From: Roseococcus microcysteis
Lineage (GTDB): Bacteria > Pseudomonadota > Alphaproteobacteria > Acetobacterales > Acetobacteraceae
Length of the DNA: 64,000 bases
Assembly: GCF_014764365.1 (NCBI RefSeq)
Contig: NZ_CP061718.1
Span: 2,992,501-3,056,500, forward strand
Reading direction: 5' to 3'
Both the position numbers and the translations under genes were made by a program. Positions 36,479 through 45,438 of the stretch are shown here, in pieces. Positions within the stretch are counted from its first letter, which is position 1, and each line of letters begins with the position of its first letter. The notes beneath the pieces were generated by a model that ran no database searches, was not told the DNA's origin, and saw only the letters and a program-made list of their open reading frames with translations.

Positions 36479-36580
36479 CGTCTGATCCGCGGAGGCGGAA
36501 CGCCGGAGCGGTGAATCAGCCGCTGGGCTGTAGCGTCTGATCCGCGGAGGCGGAACGCCGGAGCGGTGAATCAGCCGCTC
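36471..36580. repeat. Exact tandem pair of a stop-anchored palindromic element (55-bp period)
   Basis: GGCTGTAGCGTCTGATCCGC... occurs twice without mismatch (36471-36524 and 36526-36579). The first copy includes the last codons and TAG stop of the M20 gene. Each copy folds: outer CTGAT/ATCAG arms, CCGC/GCGG, and inner GGCG-GAA-CGCC. Related elements occur at 42253 and 51490. Confidence 0.85.
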
Positions 36581-36596
36581 CGGCCCCCGCCGTGGC

Positions 36597-37574
36597 TTAC
36601 CCCGTCTGAATTCCATTTTCCCGCACCACGCGGCCCCATTTCTCCCAGTCGGCGGCATAGGCGCGGGCGAAGGCGGCGCGGCCGCCCTGGCCGGGCTCGC
36701 CGCCGAAGCCGCGGATGCGGTCAATCACATCCTGCTGGCGCAGCACCGCTTCCACCTCCTCGGCCAGGCGGTCCAGGATGGCGGGCGGCGTTGCGGCGGG
36801 CGCCAGCAGACCGCCCCAGAAGATGACCTCGTGCCCCGGCACGGTCTCCGCGAAGGTGGGGATGTCCGGGTGCGTCGGCAGGCGTTCGGCGCTGGTGACG
36901 GCGATGGCGCGCAGCCTTCCCTCCAGCAATTGCGGGCGCGGGGTGGAAAGCCCGTCATGCGCCAAATCCACCTCGCCGCGCATCAGCGCCGTGATGGAAG
37001 GCTGGTTGCCGGTATAGGGCACCAGCGTCGGGTCAATGCCCGTCTGCCGCGCCAGCAGCACCATGGCCAGGTGGTTGATGGCGCCGGTGCCGGGGTGGGA
37101 GACGGTCAGCGCCTGGCCGCGCGCCCGCGCCAGTTCCAGGAATTCCGGCACCGTCCGCGCCGGGAAATCCGCCCGGCTGATGAGGGCGAGCGGCGCGGAC
37201 TGCGCCATGATGACCGGCGCCAGCGCCCGCATCGGGTCAATGGTCGCGGTGCGGTTCACCAGCACGCTGATGAGGGTGGAGGGCGAGGTGTAGAGGAAGG
37301 TCAGCCCGTCCGGCGCCGCCCGCGCCACATGGTCGGCCGCGACCTGGGTGCTGGCGCCGGGGCGGTTCTCCACGATGAAGCTGGCGCCCTGCATCTTCTC
37401 GGTCAGCTTGGCCGCGATGAGGCGCGCCATGATGTCGTTCACGCCACCGGGCGCGAAGCCGACGACGAAGCGCACGGGCCGCGCGGGCCAGGCCTGGGCC
37501 CGGGCGATGCCGGGCCCCAGCAGGAGAAGCGGCGCGGCGAGGCGGGCCGCCTTGCGCCGGGTGATGACGGACAT
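36597..37574 (-). CDS. Tripartite tricarboxylate transporter (Bug)-family solute-binding protein
   Basis: A 325-residue periplasmic binding protein with a signal (residues about 1-27, ending IARAQA) and the family opening WPARPVRFVVGFAPGGVNDI, followed by FIVENRPGAST. Bug proteins bind small organic acids. No TctA/TctB membrane genes are in the window, so it is an orphan, as is common for this family. The start is ATG 37574; the downstream neighbour diverges after 116 bp. Confidence 0.9.
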   Translation of the reverse strand: MSVITRRKAARLAAPLLLLGPGIARAQAWPARPVRFVVGFAPGGVNDIMARLIAAKLTEKMQGASFIVENRPGASTQVAADHVARAAPDGLTFLYTSPSTLISVLVNRTATIDPMRALAPVIMAQSAPLALISRADFPARTVPEFLELARARGQALTVSHPGTGAINHLAMVLLARQTGIDPTLVPYTGNQPSITALMRGEVDLAHDGLSTPRPQLLEGRLRAIAVTSAERLPTHPDIPTFAETVPGHEVIFWGGLLAPAATPPAILDRLAEEVEAVLRQQDVIDRIRGFGGEPGQGGRAAFARAYAADWEKWGRVVRENGIQTG

Positions 37575-37690
37575 GGATGGACGCTCCGGTTTATGATTGC
37601 CCGAAGCGTGGCGCCCGGCGGGGCGGGAGTCCATGGCAAAGACGGGCGGCATGGCGCTTGCATAACCCTCTGGGAACCGGAGGGTTTTTC

Positions 37691-38641
37691 ATGCTTCGTC
37701 GTGGTATTCTGGCCTTGCCCGCTGTGCTGCCCCTCGCGGCGGCGCGGGCCCAATCCTTCCCCGACCGCCCGCTGCGCCTCGTCGTGCCCTTCCCGCCCGG
37801 CGGCGCGGCCGACTTCCTGGGCCGGGTGGTGGGCGAGCGCCTGTCGCGCGGGGTGGGCCAGCCCGTCACCATCGAGAACCGCAGCGGCGCTGGCGGCAAT
37901 ATCGGCACCGCCGCCGCCCTGGCGGCCGAGCGCGACGGCCACACCCTGCTGCTGAACGGCGTGCCGGTGGCGGTGAACCGCTTCCTCTTCGCCCGCCTGC
38001 CCTTCGACCCCGATGCGGACCTCGTGCCGGTGGCGATGATCGCGCTGTCGCCCAACATCATGGTGGTGCCCAACAGCCTGCCGGTGAACAGCGTGGCGGA
38101 ATTCGTGGCCTTGGCGCGCACGCGGCGGCTGAACTACGCCTCCATCGGCAATGGCACCTCGCTGCACCTGGCGGGGGCGCAATTCGCCATCGCGGCCGGG
38201 GTGGAGATGGACCATGTGCCCTACCGCGAGACGGGCGCGGCCAATACCGACGTGATCGCGGGCCGGGTGGAGGTCATGTTCCAGACCATCGCCGCCGCCG
38301 CCGACCTGGTGCGCTCGGGCCGGATGAAGGCGTTGGCCGTGACCAGCGCCGAACGCGCGCCGGGCTTCGACGAGGTGCCGACCCTGCGCGAGGCGGGGGT
38401 GGACCTGGTGTCGGTCGGTTGGTTCGGCCTTTTCGCCGGGCGCGGTACCCCGGCGGACCGCGTGGCGGTGCTGGAGCGTGAGGCCCTGGCCGCCGTGCGC
38501 GACGAGGCCGTGGCCACGCGCATCCGCGGCAGTGGCAGCATCCCGCGCCCCATGGACGGGGCGGAGTTCCGCGCCTTCATCGCCTCCGAGGTGGCGCGCC
38601 TCAGCGAGACCGTGCGCGTGGCGGGTATCCGGGCGGACTGA
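37691..38641 (+). CDS. Tripartite tricarboxylate transporter (Bug)-family solute-binding protein
   Basis: A 316-residue periplasmic protein with a signal peptide (MLRRGILALPAVLPLAAARA) and the family landmarks FPDRPLRLVVPFPPGGAADF and VTIENRSGAGGNIG. It is transcribed divergently from another Bug gene, with a 116-bp shared spacer. Both may answer to one regulator. The ligand is unknown and no cognate membrane components are nearby. Confidence 0.9.
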   Translation: MLRRGILALPAVLPLAAARAQSFPDRPLRLVVPFPPGGAADFLGRVVGERLSRGVGQPVTIENRSGAGGNIGTAAALAAERDGHTLLLNGVPVAVNRFLFARLPFDPDADLVPVAMIALSPNIMVVPNSLPVNSVAEFVALARTRRLNYASIGNGTSLHLAGAQFAIAAGVEMDHVPYRETGAANTDVIAGRVEVMFQTIAAAADLVRSGRMKALAVTSAERAPGFDEVPTLREAGVDLVSVGWFGLFAGRGTPADRVAVLEREALAAVRDEAVATRIRGSGSIPRPMDGAEFRAFIASEVARLSETVRVAGIRAD

Positions 38642-38675
38642 CCGCCCCCTTTTCACGCGATAAGAATGTGCATAT

Positions 38676-38703
38676 GCCCCGCCCGGATATTCCGAGGCGG
38701 GGC
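38676..38703 (+). promoter_or_regulatory. Leader hairpin overlapping the ribosome site of the YeeE-like gene
   Basis: GCCCCGCC (38676-38683) pairs perfectly with GGCGGGGC (38696-38703). The right arm contains the GAGGCGG ribosome-binding region of the ATG at 38707, so folding could hide it. The AT-rich stretch ATAAGAATGTGCATAT at 38660-38675 just before may be promoter or operator sequence. Confidence 0.4.
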
Positions 38704-38706
38704 CGT

Positions 38707-39849
38707 ATGTCGTTGCGCGTGAATGTGCTGCTGGGCCTGCTGCTGCTGGGCGGTGGTGCCGTGGCCCTGGGGATGTCCCAGGGCGGCCGGGTGGCCCTGC
38801 TCTGGCTGATCGGCGCGGGGCTGGGCGTGGCGCTGTTCCATGCCAGCTTCGGCTTCGCCGGCGCCTTCCGCCGCCTGCTGGCCGAGGGCAAGGGCGCCGG
38901 GCTGCGCGCCCAGATGCTGCTGCTGGCCCTGCTGGTCATCTTCTTCCTGCCGGCGCTGGACGCTGGCGAAGTGCTGGGCGCGCCGGTGCGCGGCTTCGTC
39001 TTTCCCGTGGGATGGGCGCTGCTGCTGGGCGCCTTCCTCTTTGGCGTGGGTATGCAGATGGGGGGCGGCTGCGCCTCGGGCACGCTCTACACGGCGGGCG
39101 GCGGGGCGGTGCGGATGTGGATCACGCTGGCCGCCTTCGTGGCCGGCGCGACTCTGGCGGCCTGGCAGGCCGATCTCTGGCTGGGCTGGGCGGCGCTGCC
39201 GGCCTTCTCGCTTCCCGCCACGCTGGGGCTCTGGCCGGCGCTGGCGCTGAGCCTGGCCGTGCTGGGGCTGGTCGCGTGGGTCTCGCGCCGCGTGGAGAAA
39301 TCCCGACATGGCCGCGTGGAACCCCTGGTCTGGCGCGGCGGTGATGCGCTGCGCGGCCCCTGGCCCCTGGCCTGGGGCGCCGTGGTGCTGGCCGTGCTGG
39401 GTATCGCCACGCTGGTGGCGGCGGGGCGGCCCTGGGCCATCACCGCGGCCTTTCCCCTCTGGGGTTCCAGCCTGGTCGAGGCGCTGGGCTGGGACGACCC
39501 CTCCTTCTGGACCTACTGGGAAGACCCCACCCGCGTCGAAGCCTGGCTGCGCCCCGTGTGGACCGACCGTATCACCTTGATGAACCTGGGACTCATGGCC
39601 GGCGCCTTCCTGGCGGCGGGGCTGGCCGGGCGCGCCGCCGGCTGGCGCCTGCCGCGCCCGCGCGAGGTGGCCACGGCCATCACCGGCGGCTTGCTGCTGG
39701 GCGTGGGCGCGGTGCTGGCGACGGGGTGCAACATCAGCGCCTATGTGGCGGGCATCGCCTCGGGCAGCCTGCATGGCTGGGTGTGGATTGTGCCGGCCCT
39801 GGTTGGGAATTGGGTGGGACTCAAACTCATGAAATTCGTGGATAGCTGA
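38707..39849 (+). CDS. YeeE/YedE-family sulfur transporter (TsuA-like)
   Basis: A 380-residue polytopic membrane protein with about nine to ten helices. Two internally similar cysteine motifs, MGGGCASGTLYTAGG and LATGCNISAYVAGIASGS, match the GC-containing repeats by which TsuA-type proteins pass thiosulfate. The start at 38707 has GAGGCGG nearby; ATG 38674 would add eleven residues. It precedes soxY, soxZ and sulfide-dehydrogenase-like genes, which supports a role in uptake or export of a reduced sulfur compound. Confidence 0.85.
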   Translation: MSLRVNVLLGLLLLGGGAVALGMSQGGRVALLWLIGAGLGVALFHASFGFAGAFRRLLAEGKGAGLRAQMLLLALLVIFFLPALDAGEVLGAPVRGFVFPVGWALLLGAFLFGVGMQMGGGCASGTLYTAGGGAVRMWITLAAFVAGATLAAWQADLWLGWAALPAFSLPATLGLWPALALSLAVLGLVAWVSRRVEKSRHGRVEPLVWRGGDALRGPWPLAWGAVVLAVLGIATLVAAGRPWAITAAFPLWGSSLVEALGWDDPSFWTYWEDPTRVEAWLRPVWTDRITLMNLGLMAGAFLAAGLAGRAAGWRLPRPREVATAITGGLLLGVGAVLATGCNISAYVAGIASGSLHGWVWIVPALVGNWVGLKLMKFVDS

Positions 39850-39857
39850 ACGCATAA

Positions 39858-39886
39858 TTGACAAGATAAAATCGTTCAAATACGAC
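39858..39886 (+). promoter_or_regulatory. Possible promoter of the soxYZ operon
   Basis: A perfect TTGACA (39858-39863) is followed after 17 bases by TACGAC (39881-39886), within an unusually AT-rich spacer just before the soxY start at 39896. The -10 match is weak, and the start codon would lie very close to the transcription start. Confidence 0.35.
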
Positions 39887-39895
39887 GGCAGGGTC

Positions 39896-40324
39896 ATGCA
39901 GAATTCCCGCCTCCGCCGTCGCGCAATCCTCGCCCTGATCGCCCTGCCCTGGCCAGCCATGGCCTCCGGCCTGCAGGACGCCATCCGCGACGCGGTGGGC
40001 GAGGGCGAATTCACCGAATCCGGCATCACCCTCACCCTGCCCGCCACCGCCGAGAATGGCGGCCAGGTTCCACTCACCGTCCAGGTGGAAAGCCCCCAGA
40101 CGCCGGCGCTGCACGTCACCGCCATCCACCTCTTCGCCACCCGCAACCCGACGCCGGGCGTGGCCAGCTTCCGCCTGACGCCGCTCGTGGCCCGGGCCGA
40201 GCTGCAGACACGCATCCGCCTGGCCGAGCATCAGCAGGTCATCGCCATCGCGGTGATGAGCGACGGCACCCGCCGCCGCGCGGTGGCCGAGGCACGGGTC
40301 TCGACCGGGGGGTGCCTGTCATGA
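39896..40324 (+). CDS. soxY: SoxY-like sulfur carrier protein
   Basis: A 142-residue periplasmic protein with an N-terminal signal (RRRAILALIALPWPAMASG). The C-terminal swinging arm ends STGGCLS; in characterised SoxY the arm ends GGCGG or similar, with the cysteine carrying the sulfur intermediate. The cysteine is kept but the last two glycines are replaced. SoxY works as a heterodimer with SoxZ, whose gene overlaps by four bases (ATGA). Confidence 0.87.
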   Translation: MQNSRLRRRAILALIALPWPAMASGLQDAIRDAVGEGEFTESGITLTLPATAENGGQVPLTVQVESPQTPALHVTAIHLFATRNPTPGVASFRLTPLVARAELQTRIRLAEHQQVIAIAVMSDGTRRRAVAEARVSTGGCLS

Positions 40325-40641
40325 GCGCGCCGCTGGCCACCCCGCGGCTTCGCGTGCCCCGCAGCGCCCGCCGCGGCGAGGCCTTCGAGATCCGCTGCCT
40401 CATGACACACCCCATGGAGACGGGGCTGCGGCCGGATGCCCCGCCCCGCGACATGCTCAACCGCCTGCTGGTGCGGGTGGAGGGCGAGGTCGCGCTGGAC
40501 GCCACGCTGCGCAACGGCACCGCCGCCAACCCCTACCACGTCTTCTTCCTGCGCCTGGAGCGCAGCAGCGAGATCGAGTTCATCTGGTCCGACGAGGGGG
40601 GCCGCAGCGTGCGCGCCACCGCGCGGGTCACCATCGCCTGA
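40321..40641 (+). CDS. soxZ: SoxZ-like sulfur carrier partner
   Basis: A 106-residue protein of the SoxZ fold, recognised by RRGEAFEIRCLMTHPMETGLR and NPYHVFFLRLERSSEIEFIW. It has no signal peptide; SoxZ is normally exported in complex with SoxY. The start ATG 40321 overlaps the soxY stop. It binds and presents the SoxY arm to partner enzymes. Confidence 0.92.
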   Translation: MSAPLATPRLRVPRSARRGEAFEIRCLMTHPMETGLRPDAPPRDMLNRLLVRVEGEVALDATLRNGTAANPYHVFFLRLERSSEIEFIWSDEGGRSVRATARVTIA

Positions 40642-40660
40642 CAGCCGGAACCACCATCCC

Positions 40661-40960
40661 ATGCCAAGCCTCCGTCGCCTGACCCTGGCCCTGCCGCTGC
40701 TGCTGGCCGGGCCCGCCCTCGCGCAGCCCGCCGCCAATGGCCCGCTGCTGGCGCAGGCCTGCCTGGGCTGCCATGGGCCGGGTGCCGCGGGGCAGGATGG
40801 CGTGCCCGCCATCGCCGGCCGCCCGGCGCCGGAGCTGGTGGCGCAGATGACCCAGTTCCGCGCCAATGAACGGCCCGGCACCATCATGGGCCGCATCGCC
40901 CGCGGCTACACGCCTGAGGAAATCACGGCCGTCGCCGCCTATCTCGCCCAAGCCCGCTGA
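40661..40960 (+). CDS. Small monohaem cytochrome c (sulfide dehydrogenase-type subunit)
   Basis: A 99-residue periplasmic cytochrome with a signal peptide (RRLTLALPLLLAGPALAQ) and one CxxCH haem site (ACLGCHGPG). The axial Met is probably in RANERPGTIMGRIA. It lies just before the flavoprotein subunit gene, so it is the likely electron acceptor from it, as FccA is for FccB. Size fits a class I c553-type cytochrome. Confidence 0.88.
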   Translation: MPSLRRLTLALPLLLAGPALAQPAANGPLLAQACLGCHGPGAAGQDGVPAIAGRPAPELVAQMTQFRANERPGTIMGRIARGYTPEEITAVAAYLAQAR

Positions 40961-40974
40961 GAGGCGTCCCGACC

Positions 40975-42255
40975 ATGACCCAGACCACCCGCCGCGCCCT
41001 GCTGGGCGCCGCCCCGGCGCTGATCGCCGCCCCCGCCCTCGCGCAGAACCAGGGCCAGGCGCGCCTCGTGGTGGTGGGGGGCGGCTTCGGCGGCGCCTCC
41101 GCCGCCCGCTTCGCGCGCATGACCTACCCGTGGCTCGAGGTCACGCTGATCGAGCCCAAGACGCGCTTCGTCACCTGCCCCTATGGCAATCTGGTCCTGG
41201 CCGGGGCGCGCCGGCTGGAGCAGATCAGCCATGGCTATGACGGGCTGCGCGCGCGCGGCATCAACGTGGTGCATGACTGGGTGGCGGGCATCGACCCCGC
41301 CGCGCGCAGCCTGCGCCTGCGGGGCGGCGCCACCCTCTCCTATGACCGGCTGATCCTCTCGCCCGGCATCGCCCTGCGCTGGGATGCGCTGCCCGGCTAT
41401 GACGAGGCCGCGTCCGAAATCTTCCCCCATGCCTGGGTCCCCGGCGAGGGCGCGCAGACCGCCCTGCTGCGCCGCCAGATCGAGGCCCTGCCCGAGGGCG
41501 GCGTGGTGGGCCTCGCCATCCCCGACAACCCCTTCCGCTGCCCGCCCGGCCCCTATGAGCGGATCAGCATGATCGCGGCGCATCTCAAGCGGCACAATCC
41601 GCGCGCCAAGATCCTGGCCTTCGACGCGAAGAACGCCTTCAGCAAGCAGGGCCTGTTCCAGGACGCCTGGAATGAGCTCTATCCCGGCATGATCGAATGG
41701 GTGCCGGCGAACCAGGATGGCCGCATCACCCGCGTGGACCCCGGCGCGCGCGAGTTCGAAAGCGAGTTCGGCACGCGCCACAAGGTGGATGTGGGCAACG
41801 TCATCCCGCCGCAATCGGCCGCGCGCATCGCCATCGAGGCGGGGCTCGCCAATGCCAGCGGCTGGGTGCCCGTGGACCCGCTGACCTTCGAATCCCGCCA
41901 GGCGCCGGGCATCCATGTGATCGGCGATGCCAACATCGCGCCGCCCATGCCCAAGTCGGGCTATGTGGCGAACAGCACGGCCAAGCAGGCGGTGACGAGC
42001 GTGGCCGCCCTGCTGCGTGGCGAGGCGCCGCCGCCCGCGCCCGTCTACTTCAACACCTGCTACAGCCATGTGGGCGAGGATTACGGCATCTCGATCGTGG
42101 GCGTGTTCCGCCCCAACCCCGATGGCAGCGGCTTCGTCGAGACGCCGCAATCGGGCGGCGTCTCGCCACGCGGCCACCACCCGGAGCAGCGCCGGCTCGA
42201 GGCGCTGTACGCCGATGCCTGGTATGCCAGCATCACCCGGGACATGTTCGGCTAG
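40975..42255 (+). CDS. Flavocytochrome c sulfide dehydrogenase flavoprotein subunit (FccB/SoxF-like)
   Basis: FAD-dependent oxidoreductase of 426 aa with a twin-arginine signal (TTRRALLGAAPALIAAPALA). The dinucleotide-binding fold is VVVGGGFGGASAA. Redox cysteines are in RFVTCPYGNLVLAG and PFRCPPGPYE. The second FAD contact is HVIGDANIAPPMPKSGYVAN, and a C-terminal FCSD domain carries FNTCYSHVG. It oxidises sulfide or carrier-bound sulfane sulfur and passes electrons to the cytochrome encoded 14 bp upstream. No soxA, soxX or soxB is in the window. Confidence 0.92.
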   Translation: MTQTTRRALLGAAPALIAAPALAQNQGQARLVVVGGGFGGASAARFARMTYPWLEVTLIEPKTRFVTCPYGNLVLAGARRLEQISHGYDGLRARGINVVHDWVAGIDPAARSLRLRGGATLSYDRLILSPGIALRWDALPGYDEAASEIFPHAWVPGEGAQTALLRRQIEALPEGGVVGLAIPDNPFRCPPGPYERISMIAAHLKRHNPRAKILAFDAKNAFSKQGLFQDAWNELYPGMIEWVPANQDGRITRVDPGAREFESEFGTRHKVDVGNVIPPQSAARIAIEAGLANASGWVPVDPLTFESRQAPGIHVIGDANIAPPMPKSGYVANSTAKQAVTSVAALLRGEAPPPAPVYFNTCYSHVGEDYGISIVGVFRPNPDGSGFVETPQSGGVSPRGHHPEQRRLEALYADAWYASITRDMFG

Positions 42256-42300
42256 CGTCTGATCGGCTTCGGTGGAACCGAAGCCGTGAATCAGCCGCTC
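42253..42300. repeat. Stop-anchored palindromic element
   Basis: Begins at the TAG stop of the fccB-like gene. It shares TAGCGTCTGAT at the left and GTGAATCAGCCGCTC at the right with the elements at 36471-36580, but has a different inner hairpin: CGGCTTCGGT-GGA-ACCGAAGCCG (42264-42286), a perfect 10-bp stem. It may also terminate transcription. Confidence 0.8.
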
Positions 42301-42331
42301 AACAGTACACCTCCCGGGCGCGGCGGGCGCC

Positions 42332-43363
42332 TCAGCCCAGCTGGCGCTCCGCCGCCGGCGGCAGGAAGCGGTCGGTGAAGAAGCGGTCGGGCGTGGGCAT
42401 GTCGCCCAGGCTGAAGGCCGCCTTCACCGCCTCGATCTGCCGCTGGAAGCGCGGGGCCTCCATCACGCCCAGGCCCAGGCGGCGGACGTTCGGGCTGTCC
42501 ACCAGCTCGGCCATCGCCATGTCCTGGCGAATGGTCTCGATGGCGACATCCGTCAGCGCCTCCCGCGCGCGCAGCGCCTGGATGGCGGCGGGGCGGTTGG
42601 CGAAGGACCAGCGCAGCGAGCGGATCATGCCATGCACCACGGCGCGCACCGCGTCGGGGTTCGCGTCCATGTAGCGCCGCGTGGTCAGCAGCACCGAGCC
42701 ATAGAAGAAGTCCAGCCCATGCTCGCGGTAGCGGAAGATGCGCTGCGCCGGCAGGTCCATGCCCAGCGCGCGCAGCGACAGCGCGGTGGAGGTGACGAAG
42801 CCCGTGATGCCGTCGGCGCGGCGCTGCACCAGCATGGTCTCGCGCAGCTCGGGCGCCACGCTCATCCAGGTGATGGAGCTGAGCGGGATGTTGTTCACCG
42901 CGGCGAAGGCCGGGAAGACCTGGCGCCCGCCGTCGAATTCCGGCGCGGCCAGCGTCTTGCCCGCCAGGTCGGCGATGCTGTTGATGGGGCCATCGGCGCG
43001 CACGGTCACGGCCGTCGGCGCCTGGTCCCACAGCAGGCCCACCGCGATCAGGTCGTTGTTGGGGTTCTGCGACATGAAGCGCAGCGTGGGCGTGGGGTCG
43101 CACATCGCGATGTCGAAGGTGCCGGCCGCCATGTCCAGCGGAATGCGGGCCGAGCCGAAGCCGCGCTGGATGGTGATGTCGATGCCCGCCTCGCGGAAGA
43201 AGCCCTGGCGCTCACCCGCGATGCCGAAGGCGTAGGGGCCGTTCAGGATCCAGTCATAGGCGAAGCGCACGGTGGGGCGCGCCTGGGCCTTCGCCACATG
43301 CGGGGCGGCCAACAGGCCCGTGCCGGCGCCGAGCGCGGCCCGGCGGGTGAGACGCAGCGTCAT
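42332..43363 (-). CDS. NMT1/SsuA-like ABC substrate-binding protein
   Basis: A 343-residue periplasmic protein with a twin-arginine-like signal (LTRRAALGAGTGLLAAPHVA). The mature part opens VRFAYDWILNGPYAFGIAGERQGFF, typical of the family that binds pyrimidines, sulfonates or nitrate. No permease or ATPase gene is adjacent. It diverges from rutA, so a pyrimidine or uracil-like ligand is a reasonable inference. Confidence 0.88.
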   Translation of the reverse strand: MTLRLTRRAALGAGTGLLAAPHVAKAQARPTVRFAYDWILNGPYAFGIAGERQGFFREAGIDITIQRGFGSARIPLDMAAGTFDIAMCDPTPTLRFMSQNPNNDLIAVGLLWDQAPTAVTVRADGPINSIADLAGKTLAAPEFDGGRQVFPAFAAVNNIPLSSITWMSVAPELRETMLVQRRADGITGFVTSTALSLRALGMDLPAQRIFRYREHGLDFFYGSVLLTTRRYMDANPDAVRAVVHGMIRSLRWSFANRPAAIQALRAREALTDVAIETIRQDMAMAELVDSPNVRRLGLGVMEAPRFQRQIEAVKAAFSLGDMPTPDRFFTDRFLPPAAERQLG

Positions 43364-43624
43364 GAAATGCTCCTGTTCTCCGGCCCGTGATCGAGCCGCG
43401 CGACTGTCCCGGAAATTGGCGAGGTGGACCGGGGCGCGGCAAGGGCGAAGGCGGGCCCGCGCGCGGCCGCGCGCGCCGCTTCGCCGCTTCCGCGGGCAGA
43501 TGCGCCGCCGCTTGCCTCTTGATCAGGCGTTCATCGCGCCGCGCCGCCGCGCGCGTCGCGCTTCACCCGTGGCAGGCCGCGCCGGGGGTTGCGACATAAA
43601 GGGGCCGGAGAGGAGTTGGTGCCC

Positions 43625-44707
43625 ATGCAGATCGGCGTGTTCATTCCCATCAACAACAATGGCTGGCTGCTGTCCGAAACGGCGCCGCAATACATGCCGA
43701 GCTTCGATCTCAACCGCGACATCACCCTGGCGGCGGAGCGGCATGGGCTGGACTTCGTGCTGTCCATGATCAAGCTGCATGGCTTCGGCGGGAAGACGCA
43801 ATTCTGGGACCATGGGCTGGAGAGCTTCACGCTGATGGCCGGCCTCGCCGCCGTCACCACGCGCATCAAGCTGTTCGCCAGCGTGGCCACGCTCACCATC
43901 CCGCCCGCCATCGCGGCGCGCATGTCGGTGACCATCGACAGCATCTCGAAAGGGCGCTTCGGGCTGAACCTCGTCACCGGCTGGCAGAAGGCCGAGTATG
44001 ACCAGATGGGCCTCTGGCCGGGCGAGAGCCATTTCTCCCGCCGCTACGAGATGCTGGACGAATACGCCACCATCCTGCGCGAGCTGTGGGAGAAGGGCGA
44101 AAGCGACCTGAAGGGCGATTTCTTCACCATGGACAAATGCGTCCTGTCGCCGCGCCCCTCCGTGCCCATCAAGATGATCTGCGCGGGTTCCTCCACCGAG
44201 GGGCTGCGCTTCACGGCCAAGCACGCGGACTACAGTTTCTGCCTGGGCAAGGGCATCAACAGCCCCACGGCCTTCGCGCCCGTGGCCGCGCGCATGCAGG
44301 AATTCGCCGCCGAGACGGGACGGCCGGTGGAGACCTTCGTCCTCTCCATGGTCATCGCCGCCGAGACGGATGAGGAGGCCTGGGCGCGCTGGGAACACAT
44401 CAAATCCGGCGCCGACCATGAGGCGATCCGCTGGATGCAGGGCCAGGCCGCCGCCGATGCCCGCCCCAACGCCGACACCAATGTCCGCCAGCTCGCCGAC
44501 GCCACCAGCGCGGTGAACATCAACATGAGCACCTTCATCGGCAGCTATGCCAGCGTGGCGCGGATGCTGGACGAGGTGGCGGAGGTGCCGGGCACGGGCG
44601 GCGTGCTGCTCACCTTCGACGACTTCCTGAAGGGGGTCGAGGATTTCGGCACGCGCATCCAACCGCTGATGCGCTGCCGCCAGCACATCGCGAAGGAGGC
44701 CGCGTGA
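43625..44707 (+). CDS. rutA: Pyrimidine monooxygenase RutA
   Basis: Flavin-dependent luciferase-like monooxygenase, 360 aa, that opens the uracil ring between N3 and C4. The opening [20 protein letters not shown], then [22 protein letters not shown] and [17 protein letters not shown] are highly characteristic of RutA. It needs reduced FMN from a flavin reductase (RutF in E. coli), which is not in the window. The start is ATG 43625, and the stop shares one base with the rutB start. Confidence 0.95.
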   Translation: MQIGVFIPINNNGWLLSETAPQYMPSFDLNRDITLAAERHGLDFVLSMIKLHGFGGKTQFWDHGLESFTLMAGLAAVTTRIKLFASVATLTIPPAIAARMSVTIDSISKGRFGLNLVTGWQKAEYDQMGLWPGESHFSRRYEMLDEYATILRELWEKGESDLKGDFFTMDKCVLSPRPSVPIKMICAGSSTEGLRFTAKHADYSFCLGKGINSPTAFAPVAARMQEFAAETGRPVETFVLSMVIAAETDEEAWARWEHIKSGADHEAIRWMQGQAAADARPNADTNVRQLADATSAVNINMSTFIGSYASVARMLDEVAEVPGTGGVLLTFDDFLKGVEDFGTRIQPLMRCRQHIAKEAA

Positions 44708-45434
44708 TGACTGATTCACCCGCCGGCTACGCCCCCGCCGCCCCCACGCGCAGCCCCTTCATCCTGCCCGCCCGCCCCGAGCCCATCCGGCTGAACCCGG
44801 CCGAGACCGCGCTCATCATCGTGGACATGCAGAACGCCTATGCCTCGCCGGGGGGTATCTGGACATCGCGGGCTTCGACATCGCGGGGGCGGCCGCCTGC
44901 ATCAGCCGCATCGCCACCGCGGCCGACGCCGCGCGCAAGGCCGGCATGCCGGTGCTCTATTTCCAGAATGGCTGGGACCCCGAATACACCGAGGCCGGTG
45001 GCCCCGGCTCGCCCAACTGGCACAAGTCCAACGCGCTGAAGACCATGCGGAAGAAGCCCGAACTCCAGGGCAAGCTGCTGGCCAAGGGCGGCTGGGATTA
45101 TGCGCTGGTGGAGGCGCTGGCGCCCCAGCCCGGCGACATCGTGGTGCCCAAGACGCGCTATTCCGGCTTCTTCAACACCAACATTGACAGCCTGCTGCGC
45201 GCGCGCGGCATCCGCAACATCGTCTTCACCGGCATCGCCACCAATGTCTGCGTGGAATCCTCGCTGCGCGACGCCTTCCACCTGGAATACTTCGGCATCG
45301 TGCTGGAGGATGCGACCCACGCGGCCGGCCCGGACTTCGCCCAGAAGGCCGCGCTCTACAACATCGAGACCTTCTTCGGATGGGTCTCCACCGTCGCGGA
45401 TTTCTGCGGCGCCATCGGACAACGCGAGGAATAG
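44707..45434 (+). pseudogene. rutB: Ureidoacrylate amidohydrolase RutB with an apparent one-base frameshift
   Basis: Isochorismatase-fold hydrolase. The N-terminal part ([22 protein letters not shown], with catalytic Asp) is in one frame. The rest (from YLDIAGFDI through [20 protein letters not shown] to the Cys in [13 protein letters not shown]) is in another. The switch falls in a run of six G at 44850-44855; a seventh G would give ...[15 protein letters not shown]... and a normal full-length RutB. All other key residues, including Lys in [10 protein letters not shown], are intact. A homopolymer sequencing error is the simplest explanation. Confidence 0.9.
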
Positions 45435-45438
45435 CTCA

